A DNA stretch of 64,000 nucleotides from Acidobacteriota bacterium (GTDB lineage: Bacteria; Acidobacteriota; Blastocatellia; Chloracidobacteriales; Chloracidobacteriaceae), in contig JACQXX010000127.1 of assembly GCA_016208495.1 (NCBI GenBank), positions 1 through 64,000 on the forward strand, written 5' to 3'. Below, piece after piece: positions 45,595-53,119 of the stretch (the stretch's first letter is position 1; each line of letters starts with the position of its first letter). The notes beneath the pieces are model-generated. The model saw only the letters and a program-made list of their open reading frames with translations. It was not told the DNA's origin and made no database searches. A program made the position numbers and the translations under genes.

Positions 45595-46893
45595 TTATTT
45601 CGACTGAATTTCAACCAGTGCTCCGTCAATGAGTTTGGCGGGTGGGCCCACGACAACCTGATCCTCCGGCGTCAACCCGGTCAGGATTTCGATTTCCTCT
45701 CCGTCGCGGGAACCAGGCTGCACGATTCGAAGCCGGGCTTTATTCCCTTCAATCACATACACCCCGGAGGCATTGAGTGCCGGTTGGTAAAACACCGCTT
45801 TGGCTGGCACAAACACAGCGGCACGTTGTTCGGGCTGTGCGATACGGGCTTTGACAAACATTCCAGGACGCAGCACGCCGTCGGGGTTTGCCAGTTGGGC
45901 TTCGACCATCAGTGAGCGGGCGTTCTGGTCAACGATTGGGTTGAGTGCCGTGACTTTGGCAGCAAATTTCCGGTCTGGAAACGCATCGCTGGCGAGGGAT
46001 ACTTCCTGGCCAATTGTGACTTTGGAAAGCTGGGTTTCTGAAATCTGAAGCTGGACCTTGATTGGATCCTGACGCACAATCATCGCCACCGGAGTGTCCG
46101 GCATGACGTATTCGCCTTGATTGGAAAGCCGCTCCACGACAAATCCGGAAAACGGCGCCCGAATCGTCAAGTCAGCACGGCTTTTTTCAGCCAGTGCGAC
46201 CTGGAGCCGGGCCTGCTCAAGTGAAGCGCGGGCGGCGGCGACAGATTGAAATTCCTGGCGGGCAACTTTGATCGTCACATCCAACTGCCGTTGAGCCGCT
46301 GTGGCATTGGCTCGTGCCGTTTCAACCTGGTGCCGTGCCTGATCAAACTGGACGCGGGGAATGTTGTCGTTTTGAGCCAGTTTTTCATAGCGTTTGAAAT
46401 TGGATTCAGCCAGCCGAACCGCACTTTCAGCCGCTTCGAGGTTGGCCTGGGCCGAAGCGACTTCAGCCATTTTCATCGGGTCAAATTCTGCATCACCCGT
46501 CACGCCCAGCCGGCTTTCGGCCTGTTTCAAAGCGGCTTCAGCCTGTGCAACACCAGCTTTGGCCTGATCAAGCCGAAGATTGGCTTCACGCGGATCCAGT
46601 CGCGCAAGCGTGGTTCCTTCTTTGACAAAGTCACCCGACTGAATAGGGATTTCAGCAATCAATCCAGTGGCATTCGCCGCAACTTTCGAACTTTGAATTG
46701 CGGAAATACTCCCTGTTGTCTCCAAATAGGTTGGGAGCGTCCGCTGAAAAACCGGTTTTACCTGAACCATCAACGGAGCTGGCGGTGCCGCGTCAGCCCG
46801 AGTTGGTGTAGAGGCTTTCCCCTGACAGCCAGCCAGTCCGACAAGGCAAAAAATGCCCAATCCAAAAAGTGAAAAAGTAGATTTATTTTTCAT
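45595..46893 (-). CDS. RND periplasmic adaptor (membrane fusion) lipoprotein
   Basis: A 432-residue HlyD/AcrA-type adaptor. Lipobox LAGC with Cys23 as the lipidation site; a lipoyl/barrel-sandwich half motif near 70-110; a coiled-coil hairpin rich in Ala, Gln and Glu (about 105-215); then TIRAPFSGFVVERLSNQGEY and the beta-barrel and membrane-proximal domains. It connects the downstream pump to the outer-membrane channel. A TetR operator lies 13 bases before the ATG, so it is the first gene of a repressed drug-efflux operon. Confidence 0.92.
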   Translation of the reverse strand: MKNKSTFSLFGLGIFCLVGLAGCQGKASTPTRADAAPPAPLMVQVKPVFQRTLPTYLETTGSISAIQSSKVAANATGLIAEIPIQSGDFVKEGTTLARLDPREANLRLDQAKAGVAQAEAALKQAESRLGVTGDAEFDPMKMAEVASAQANLEAAESAVRLAESNFKRYEKLAQNDNIPRVQFDQARHQVETARANATAAQRQLDVTIKVARQEFQSVAAARASLEQARLQVALAEKSRADLTIRAPFSGFVVERLSNQGEYVMPDTPVAMIVRQDPIKVQLQISETQLSKVTIGQEVSLASDAFPDRKFAAKVTALNPIVDQNARSLMVEAQLANPDGVLRPGMFVKARIAQPEQRAAVFVPAKAVFYQPALNASGVYVIEGNKARLRIVQPGSRDGEEIEILTGLTPEDQVVVGPPAKLIDGALVEIQSK

Positions 46894-46906
46894 ATTTTTT
46901 CAATGT

Positions 46907-46920
46907 ACCGTCCAGACGGT
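46907..46920. promoter_or_regulatory. TetR operator upstream of the efflux operon
   Basis: ACCGTCCAGACGGT, an inverted repeat apart from its centre, 13 bases before the adaptor ATG. The same 14-bp sequence, with one mismatch at an edge, occurs twice in the promoter of the neighbouring TetR gene. It should block transcription or initiation of the efflux operon when bound. Confidence 0.85.
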
Positions 46921-46998
46921 TTGTAAAAAAATGAAGACAGTCACCCAATAAAAAGAATGAAGAATGAAGAATGAAAAAAAGTGGTTAGTGGTTAGTGC

Positions 46999-47218
46999 TT
47001 AGGGACTGTAAAAATACAACTTCCCGTTTTTATCGAAAGTCACCCGGAGAGATCCAATTTCAGAACAGGAAACCACGAAAAAACACGAAAAACACGAAAA
47101 AGAAATCTAAAGACTTCAATGGGTTCTGAGCTTTTGTCAGGGAAAGTGCCACCGAACTCAAAAGAAAATGGCTTCAACCCAAATGAAAATCGGGAAGTTG
47201 TTTTTTAACGCTCCCTTA
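46999..47218. mobile_element. About 220-bp MITE-like element
   Basis: Ends TTAGGGACTGTAAAAATACA followed by ACTTCCCG (left) and the inverted CGGGAAGTTGTTTTTTAACG followed by CTCCCTTA (right) match in about 23 of 28 positions. The interior has CACGAAAAA repeats and no gene. It lies between GTGGTTAGTG repeats and a TCACCTTATCAC repeat in the spacer between tetR and the adaptor gene. Confidence 0.6.
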
Positions 47219-47267
47219 GTCACCTTATCACTCTGTCACCTTGTCACCTTATCACTCTGCCACCTTG

Positions 47268-47858
47268 TCATTTGTCACCCTGGGTCATCTCCAACATGAC
47301 CGCCACAAGGTTGTCCTGTTGTTCCTGAGACATCGTCCATAGGCCAAGCATTTTAAAAAAGAACATCGCATCCGAAGCCAGCGCCGCAATCAACGCCGGA
47401 GTTGGGGTAAGGCTGTCCTGGGCCATCAATTCATACCAGCCGTGCAATTTTTCCCGGAAAGGACCAACCAGTTCGTGGTTATTGGCGACTGCAGCCAGAA
47501 TCGCGGCGCCAACTGAAAAATTCTCCTGGGTCGCATTGGCCGGGTCGAGGTTTGATTTGATGTAGGCTCTGGCCCACGAACCAGGAATATCACCTTCAGT
47601 TTCCCGATGATTGAGCAAAATGGCTTCATACTCGGAACACAAGGAATCAACCATCCCCTGGATCAGGGCTTCCTTGGTTTTAAAGTGGTAGAGCACTCCA
47701 CCTTTACTCACGCCCGATTCACGTGCCACGGCGTCAATCGTCAGTGCATTGACCCCGTCACGAACAACGATTTGTTGCGCGGCCTGTAAAATTGCAATCC
47801 TGGTGTTGGCGGCAGCCGTGGCAATTTGAGCGCGTGATTTTCGGGGGGCTTTTTCCAT
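47268..47858 (-). CDS. TetR family transcriptional repressor of the efflux operon
   Basis: A 196-residue TetR regulator. The N-terminal HTH is clear (LTIDAVARESGVSKGGVLYH, about 39-58) and is followed by FKTKEALI; the rest is the helical ligand-binding domain. The gene precedes the adaptor and pump genes on the same strand. Its own promoter is overlaid by a 46-bp palindrome containing two copies of the operator found before the adaptor gene, so it almost certainly represses itself and the pump and is released by a pump substrate. Inducer unknown. Confidence 0.92.
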   Translation of the reverse strand: MEKAPRKSRAQIATAAANTRIAILQAAQQIVVRDGVNALTIDAVARESGVSKGGVLYHFKTKEALIQGMVDSLCSEYEAILLNHRETEGDIPGSWARAYIKSNLDPANATQENFSVGAAILAAVANNHELVGPFREKLHGWYELMAQDSLTPTPALIAALASDAMFFFKMLGLWTMSQEQQDNLVAVMLEMTQGDK

Positions 47859-47899
47859 AAGTTTTCAATTTTTTTGCGAGTGGGAATAAGTGTTGTATG

Positions 47900-47951
47900 C
47901 ACCGTCCGTCTGGACGGTATATATATACCGTCCAGACGGACGGTGTGTCAA
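47900..47951 (-). promoter_or_regulatory. TetR gene promoter overlapped by a 46-bp palindromic operator
   Basis: A perfect palindrome spans 47900-47945, centred on ATATATAT, and contains CCGTCTGGACGGT and its inverse. On the minus strand TTGACA (47951-47946), an 18-base spacer and TATATA (47927-47922) form a near-consensus sigma-70 promoter; the spacer is one operator half, so binding would shut off the promoter. Confidence 0.88.
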
Positions 47952-47962
47952 CAGAAAAATCC

Positions 47963-48146
47963 TGGGTTTGGGGTTCAGGGTTCAAGGTTTAGAAAAAAAA
48001 AGGACATCAAGGACCAAAAAGACATAAAGGACATAAATTCAAAAACCCGGAACCCGAAATCCTGACAAGATGACCGACTGACAAGGTGACAAGATGATTT
48101 CTTTCATCCTTCATCCCTCATCCCTTCAGGAACCCGGAACCCGAAG
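47963..48146. repeat. Heptamer element (copy J) and a second CCCGGAA arm
   Basis: GGGTTTGGGGTTCAGGG, a core with AAAGGACATCAAGGACC and GACATAAAGGACATAAAT, then AACCCGGAACCCGAAA. After a GACAAGGTGACAAGATG repeat and a TTCATCCTTCATCC repeat, a second arm AACCCGGAACCCGAAG ends two bases before the stop codon of the Rieske gene. Confidence 0.75.
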
Positions 48147-48148
48147 AC

Positions 48149-49171
48149 TCACACCCAAAATTCAATTTCGACCTTTTTCTCAGGCAGCAGGCGTGGGTCA
48201 CGACCAGCGGCAAGTTCGTTGCGGATTGATTCAATCAAGACGTGGATGGTGTCGGCTTCGGTGTTGGAAAATTCAGCTCCAAACTGGCGAATCGTCTGCA
48301 TCTGGTTGTTCAAAATAGCAATATCCTGGTCAATGATACGTTGGGCCAACCAGCGAATCAGTGGCCGTGCCGGGAGATTCCAGATACCATAGTTGTAGGT
48401 CAAATCCGTATAAACCAGCGTTTCGTCATCACTCACTGGAATTGATTGTGAAGTAATGATAAAGCGTCGTTTTTGGCTGAAAATATAATCAACCGAAGTG
48501 ATATTTGGCAGATGGAATGAATCAGTGTGCTGGATTTCGCGAGCCGTGGGGTTCAGAAACTTTGAAAACCACCCAAAATTGGACCGTTCGTTGTGATACG
48601 CAACCACCACGGAACCGTTTTTTCGGGTGATCTGAGCGGTAAATCGTTCGGCTTTGGCATCGCGGAAAATGCGGGGATGAACAAAGGTGGTATGCGGAAT
48701 ATCAACAAAATTCTCGACACAATTGGTCACGGTATTGTGAAAGCGGTTTTTAAGTCGAATAGCTGCCCAACCAGGAGTTCCATAAAAGGGAATCGCAAAG
48801 GGGGAAAACTGATGTTCGCAGGTTTGGGAGAGCCTGACATAGAGATACCCATCCTGCTCACATACCGGAAAGCTCCGAGCACAACGATTTTTTCGAACTT
48901 TGCTTTCCGGGCCTTCAGATGGAACACTTACCACCTGTCCCATTCCATCATAGATCCAGCCGTGATACCCACACTGAAGCTTCCCGGCATGTACTTTTCC
49001 AGTTGAAAGCTGTGCACAGCGATGCAGACAGCGATCTTCGAGCGCGACTGGGCGGCCCGTCTCATCCCGAAACAAAACGAGCCATTCGTCCAAAATTTGA
49101 ACCGGCCAGAGGCAATCTGATCGGAGGTCTTTTGATTCGGCAGCAATGTACCAGAAGTCTTTGAAATCCAT
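48149..49171 (-). CDS. Rieske non-haem iron oxygenase
   Basis: A 340-residue oxygenase alpha-subunit-like protein. The [2Fe-2S] Rieske centre is Cys48-x-His50 and Cys67-x2-His70 (CLHRC and CGYHGW); the mononuclear iron site has Asp157, His160 and His165 in NFVDIPHTTFVHP. The size fits one-component-type Rieske enzymes (VanA, PaO or KshA-like) that need a separate reductase or ferredoxin. A 2Fe-2S ferredoxin gene is directly upstream on the same strand. Likely a monooxygenase or demethylase acting on an organic substrate that the cluster does not reveal. Confidence 0.9.
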   Translation of the reverse strand: MDFKDFWYIAAESKDLRSDCLWPVQILDEWLVLFRDETGRPVALEDRCLHRCAQLSTGKVHAGKLQCGYHGWIYDGMGQVVSVPSEGPESKVRKNRCARSFPVCEQDGYLYVRLSQTCEHQFSPFAIPFYGTPGWAAIRLKNRFHNTVTNCVENFVDIPHTTFVHPRIFRDAKAERFTAQITRKNGSVVVAYHNERSNFGWFSKFLNPTAREIQHTDSFHLPNITSVDYIFSQKRRFIITSQSIPVSDDETLVYTDLTYNYGIWNLPARPLIRWLAQRIIDQDIAILNNQMQTIRQFGAEFSNTEADTIHVLIESIRNELAAGRDPRLLPEKKVEIEFWV

Positions 49172-49189
49172 GGGTGGTTAGATGGGGCT

Positions 49190-49222
49190 GAAAAAACCGG
49201 GGCTCAGGGCTCAGCCCTGGTT
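49190..49222 (-). terminator. Hairpin with U tract after the ferredoxin gene
   Basis: On the minus strand an inner stem AGGGCT/AGCCCT and an outer AAAACC/GGTTTT pair are followed by TTTTTT, just past the stop codon at 49226 and before the Rieske start. It may reduce read-through into the Rieske gene. A related hairpin is at 3585-3609. Confidence 0.45.
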
Positions 49223-49225
49223 TTC

Positions 49226-49537
49226 TCATCCCAGGTATTTCACCTTCAAGGAAGCTGTCAATTGCAATTGACAGGCAAGCCGGGCCCGTGGATTGGCGGG
49301 CGCAACGATGTCGAGGACTTCGAGTTCATCGGGGAGCGGGTCAGCCAGATGGCCGTCCGAAACGTCTTCGATTTCAATCAAACAGGTGCCACAAATTCCG
49401 GTTCGGCAGCCAAATAAAATCGGTGAGTTCCCAACATCCAGATGATCAGCCAGCCACTCGCCTTCCGGCAATGTAACTGGTGGTAACGGGCTTTGGCTAT
49501 AAGAAATTTCTTTGAAGGGTCGTGATTGATTGGACAT
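49226..49537 (-). CDS. Plant-type [2Fe-2S] ferredoxin
   Basis: A 103-residue electron carrier. The cluster motif is FGCRTGICGTC plus the distal Cys in RLACQ, the usual C-x4-C-x2-C...C arrangement. The ATG at 49537 is chosen because the 24 further residues of the open frame are translated from a heptamer repeat (RTLNPKPRTLNP). It lies between the diiron oxygenase gene and the Rieske gene and is the obvious electron donor to one or both. No reductase gene is nearby. Confidence 0.88.
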   Translation of the reverse strand: MSNQSRPFKEISYSQSPLPPVTLPEGEWLADHLDVGNSPILFGCRTGICGTCLIEIEDVSDGHLADPLPDELEVLDIVAPANPRARLACQLQLTASLKVKYLG

Positions 49538-49542
49538 TAAAT

Positions 49543-49644
49543 CAGGGTTCAGGGTTCGGGGTTTGGGGTTCAGGGTTCGGGAAAAGGACAAAAGGGACAT
49601 AAAGGACATAAATTCGAAACCCTGAAACCCGAAACCCGAACCCT
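49543..49644. repeat. Heptamer-armed palindromic element (copy L)
   Basis: TCAGGGTTCAGGGTTCGGGG, a core with AAAGGGACATAAAGGACATA, and CCCTGAAACCCGAAACCCGA ending at the stop codon of the diiron oxygenase gene. It fills the gap to the ferredoxin gene. Confidence 0.85.
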
Positions 49645-50841
49645 TTAAAAGTCTATTTCCCGAAAGAACGCTTTCAACGCCTTTTGGTTGGTCTTCAGAT
49701 GTTCGGTAATTGAATTGCGGCCCATGATTGTCATTTCGCGGTTGGTCTGGTCAACATATTGCAGGTCAGCCAGGTACTCTTTATACGATTCCATGGCAAT
49801 TTCACGGCTTTTGGCACTCAGGTGTAAGCCTTCTGATTCTTCAGCAAAACAGCGCCACATCATTTGACGAGCCTCGGCATCAGTCATCGAAAAGAGTGGT
49901 GATCGCAAAATCTCATACACGTTCCGAAACAGCGCCGGGTCATACCAGAACAACCCGTTTACCGCCGTTGAGAAATGAAAATGGTCCCGCTGTGTGCCGT
50001 GGAGCGTCCGATTGGCAACCCATTTTTCAAATGGAGTTGGATCGGGCAAGGCGGTCAAAACATCATGCGAAATGATCGTCGAACTGTTGAAATGAAACGA
50101 TTCGTCCAAAAAGTGGAAGTAGCTGATTTGGGCTGGGACCGGTGAGGTTTCCTTCTCAGGTGAACGGGCGTAAAACTGGCTCAATTTGTGTTGAACGAGT
50201 TTCCCGTTAAGCGTTCGAACTCCGCGAACGGCAAAATACTGACAGGCAATAAAGGCATTATTTGATGACAGTAACGAATAGGAATTGAGTTGGAGTTGTC
50301 GCCAGAAGTCCATCACCCGGTTGCTATTGCGAAACATCATGGTTGCCACATACGGACCTCGCATTGGGTAGGTAAACAACCGTTTGCCAAATACCGCCAG
50401 TTCAAAAGCTTCACCAATGGTTTTAAAGGCGTTGATATGCGCTCGTTCCTGGGCAGATTCCAGGTCGAGGATATCACACACGGTCCGGAAATCTTCCAGG
50501 GCGTAAAGTCCTGCCGCACTGGTCTGATTAAAGAAAATAGTCGCGATTTCAGCCGAAATAATCTGTGAATAATAGGCCACCCAGTACAACTGGTTTAATT
50601 TGATGCGCTGCTCACTCGTGGCGCTCTCCCACAATGGCGTGGCAAAGAGCAGTGAAAAGGCTTCTGGATTCCAGTACTGATCCTGACAGGTCTTAAAATC
50701 AAACTGTACTGCCAGGCGATCTATTTCCTGAGTGCTGTCCTGGTCACGATTTTTCCGGAGATTCAGCTCCAATTTGCGACAGGTTTTCTGGTCGTCAAGG
50801 AGTGAACGGCGAGTTAGCGGGTGAGAGAAAGTGTGGTTCAT
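49645..50841 (-). CDS. Probable AurF-like diiron oxygenase
   Basis: 398 residues, mostly helical. Possible diiron ligands follow the AurF/CmlI pattern of paired carboxylate and histidine motifs: SAEIATIFFN, then ESAQERAHINAF, EAFE, and later DESFHF and EESEGLH. The family oxidises amines to nitro groups or hydroxylates substrates. The ATG at 50841 is preferred, 44 bases after the stop of the upstream ferritin-like gene; the longer frame to 50985 would overlap that gene by 101 bases. Assignment rests on motif pattern and on the adjoining iron enzymes. Confidence 0.6.
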   Translation of the reverse strand: MNHTFSHPLTRRSLLDDQKTCRKLELNLRKNRDQDSTQEIDRLAVQFDFKTCQDQYWNPEAFSLLFATPLWESATSEQRIKLNQLYWVAYYSQIISAEIATIFFNQTSAAGLYALEDFRTVCDILDLESAQERAHINAFKTIGEAFELAVFGKRLFTYPMRGPYVATMMFRNSNRVMDFWRQLQLNSYSLLSSNNAFIACQYFAVRGVRTLNGKLVQHKLSQFYARSPEKETSPVPAQISYFHFLDESFHFNSSTIISHDVLTALPDPTPFEKWVANRTLHGTQRDHFHFSTAVNGLFWYDPALFRNVYEILRSPLFSMTDAEARQMMWRCFAEESEGLHLSAKSREIAMESYKEYLADLQYVDQTNREMTIMGRNSITEHLKTNQKALKAFFREIDF

Positions 50842-50884
50842 GGAAATAGCCTGATCAAGCCGGTTTTGGCATCGAATAGATTCG

Positions 50885-51811
50885 TCACCAGACCGGGAGC
50901 GAATCACCAAAAGTTGCCCTTCCTGGAGTAAAACACCCTTTTGCGTCCAGGGTTTCAACCAGATTGGAAGTTGCGGGAACAGCACGAATCAAATTCTGAA
51001 TCAGCCGAAGTTTTCTCAAAGTTGATTCTTCGGCGTCGAGTTCACAATAAAGGCGCGATTTTTGGGATAAGGAAAGGTGGCCTTTTACCTGCTCAACCTG
51101 ACCCAAAACCATGACCGGACCAATTTGAATCATCCGCAGAAACACCATCACGATTTCCGCAATCCGATCAAGAGCTGGCGCGGCAAACATCCGCTCAGAA
51201 CAAAGAACAACCCCGCTCCCATGATGGCGGGCTTCATCTTTTAAAATTCGTTCCAGAACACCACCAAAATCAGGCATGAGACAGGCTTTGGCCAGGTTCC
51301 GGTAATGGGCAATTCCCCAGCCCTCAAGAACAACTTGAATCAAAAATTGCAACACGGCGGGTGATTCGGTTTCAAGGATCTGGGCTAAAAATGTGACAAA
51401 GGGGTTTTCAGAGGGTGATGAAACGGTTGTGAGACCGAGAAACTGAGAAATCAATTGAAAATGGGTGGCTTCCTCAGCCGCAAACTGGCAATACAGCATC
51501 TGGGTTTCCAACGATTCGGCCATCAGGGCCATTTTCGGGGCAAAATACATGCCACATTTTTCAATCCAAAACGCTTCTTCGAGGATGGCTCGACTGCACC
51601 CAGCCAGAATTGCCGATCGTTCTTCAACTGTAGCTTCCTGGAAGATCTGTGACCGATCAAGCTGAAAAAATGAAGCCGGCCAGAGCGGGCCCCGGTCAGT
51701 GGCCTGGTTGGCGAGTCCAACTTCTGGCACCCGTGAATCCAGAAGACGCTGGAGGCGATGGTGTTGATGTAGCTCTGGAAGTTCTAATCGAAGTGGAATC
51801 ATGTCGCCCAT
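50885..51811 (-). CDS. Ferritin-like diiron protein
   Basis: 308 residues with a four-helix ferritin-like core. Candidate ligands are Glu in ILEEAFWIEKCGMYF, EExxH in FAAEEATHFQLI, Glu in LEGWGIAHY and DExxHH in KDEARHHGSG, a complete diiron set. There is no signal peptide. First gene of the minus-strand iron-enzyme group, with GAGAG before the ATG. It could be an oxygenase, an oxidase or an iron-handling partner; substrate unknown. Confidence 0.7.
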   Translation of the reverse strand: MGDMIPLRLELPELHQHHRLQRLLDSRVPEVGLANQATDRGPLWPASFFQLDRSQIFQEATVEERSAILAGCSRAILEEAFWIEKCGMYFAPKMALMAESLETQMLYCQFAAEEATHFQLISQFLGLTTVSSPSENPFVTFLAQILETESPAVLQFLIQVVLEGWGIAHYRNLAKACLMPDFGGVLERILKDEARHHGSGVVLCSERMFAAPALDRIAEIVMVFLRMIQIGPVMVLGQVEQVKGHLSLSQKSRLYCELDAEESTLRKLRLIQNLIRAVPATSNLVETLDAKGCFTPGRATFGDSLPVW

Positions 51812-52120
51812 CTCTCACATTCTCGAAGAATATCTCCCAACCAGGGGGCTCCCCCAACACAGTGGATGAAAGTCAGGTGGCTTCACAGAGTTTCCGCTCC
51901 CAGTCGTTATGTCAAGAGCAGATGTGACAGTTGCTCAATATTGACAAACACGACTAGCCTCATCTGACGGAATATGCTAAATAGCGAAATTCATTCCATC
52001 TTGCCAAACGTGCCTCCAAGAAATTCTCATCGCGTCAATTGTTCCGAGTAAATTGGCAATGAACCTGGATAATTTTAAAGGTTCGCCCCTACCCAAGCCT
52101 TTTCTTTTCTATTGTTTCCT
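51812..52120. other. Divergent spacer between the iron-enzyme group and the desaturase gene
   Basis: No gene, no heptamer repeat. It must contain promoters for both directions; no confident -35/-10 pair was picked. Confidence 0.5.
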
Positions 52121-53041
52121 ATGCTTGCAGGATCAAAATTCACTTCTCAGTTGTTCAAGACCGTTGCCTCCCTGGTTCAATGGATCGATTCTGACTTTGC
52201 CAGTAAAAAGCTCAAGGAAATGGATTTACCTGATCGGGTTGACCTGATTCGGACCGTTCCGTTCATTGCCTTGCACCTGATGTGTCTGGCGGTGTTTATT
52301 GTGGGTTGGAGCTGGACGGCTGTCCTGACAGCGATTGCGCTGTATTTTGTCAGGATGTTTGCCATCACCGGGTTCTATCATCGCTATTTTTCGCATAAGA
52401 CATTCCATACCTCCCGGATAGCACAATTCCTGTTTGCGGTGCTTGGGGCTTCAGCCGTCCAACGCGGCCCGCTCTGGTGGGCCTATATCCACCGTCATCA
52501 CCACCAACATTCAGACAAAGAAGGCGACTTTCATTCACCTATCCAGCGAGGGTTTTGGTGGTCTCATATCGGCTGGATTACCAGCCCCAGGAATTTTCCA
52601 ACTGATTATAACCGGGTTCGTGATCTGGCCAAATTCCCAGAACTGGTCTTCCTGAACCGGTTTGACACACTTGTTCCGACCGCGCTGGCAGTTGGGTTGT
52701 TTTTCTTTGGAAAAGTGTTGGAATGGTATGTTCCAGGCGCCGGTACAACCGGGGTCCAGATGCTGGTGTGGGGTTTTTTTGTGAGCACCACCGTGCTCTT
52801 TCACGCCACCGCTTCGATCAATTCCTTAGCCCACCTTTTTGGCCGCCGCCGATTTCAAACCGGTGACTGGAGTCGCAACAATTTTCTTTTGGCCTTGATC
52901 ACCTTGGGCGAAGGTTGGCACAACAATCACCACAAATATATGTCAACCATGCGAGCCGGCATTCGCTGGTGGGAGATTGATATCACGTTTTATGTGCTGA
53001 AAATGATGTCCTGGATGCGGATTATCTGGAATGTGAAGTGA
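52121..53041 (+). CDS. Membrane acyl-CoA/acyl-lipid desaturase
   Basis: A 306-residue integral membrane fatty-acid desaturase of the delta-9 type. The three histidine boxes are HRYFSH, HRHHHQHSD and HNNHHKY, and hydrophobic pairs lie before and after the first two boxes. It introduces double bonds into acyl chains using O2 and reduced ferredoxin or cytochrome b5. The start at 52121 has no strong ribosome site. It diverges from the ferritin-like gene; the 2Fe-2S ferredoxin in that group could serve it. Confidence 0.92.
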   Translation: MLAGSKFTSQLFKTVASLVQWIDSDFASKKLKEMDLPDRVDLIRTVPFIALHLMCLAVFIVGWSWTAVLTAIALYFVRMFAITGFYHRYFSHKTFHTSRIAQFLFAVLGASAVQRGPLWWAYIHRHHHQHSDKEGDFHSPIQRGFWWSHIGWITSPRNFPTDYNRVRDLAKFPELVFLNRFDTLVPTALAVGLFFFGKVLEWYVPGAGTTGVQMLVWGFFVSTTVLFHATASINSLAHLFGRRRFQTGDWSRNNFLLALITLGEGWHNNHHKYMSTMRAGIRWWEIDITFYVLKMMSWMRIIWNVK

Positions 53042-53048
53042 GGATTTT

Positions 53049-53097
53049 GGGCTGAAGAAAACGGGATGGGGTTGCTTATACCCGACTTCTTCAGCCC
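53049..53097. terminator. Bidirectional hairpin between convergent genes
   Basis: Arms GGGCTGAAGAA and TTCTTCAGCCC with an inner CGGG/CCCG pair, eight bases after the desaturase stop codon and 23 bases from the end of the convergent E1 gene. No long U tract. Confidence 0.55.
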
Positions 53098-53119
53098 GAA
53101 GTTTTCAGCCCTGGATTTC

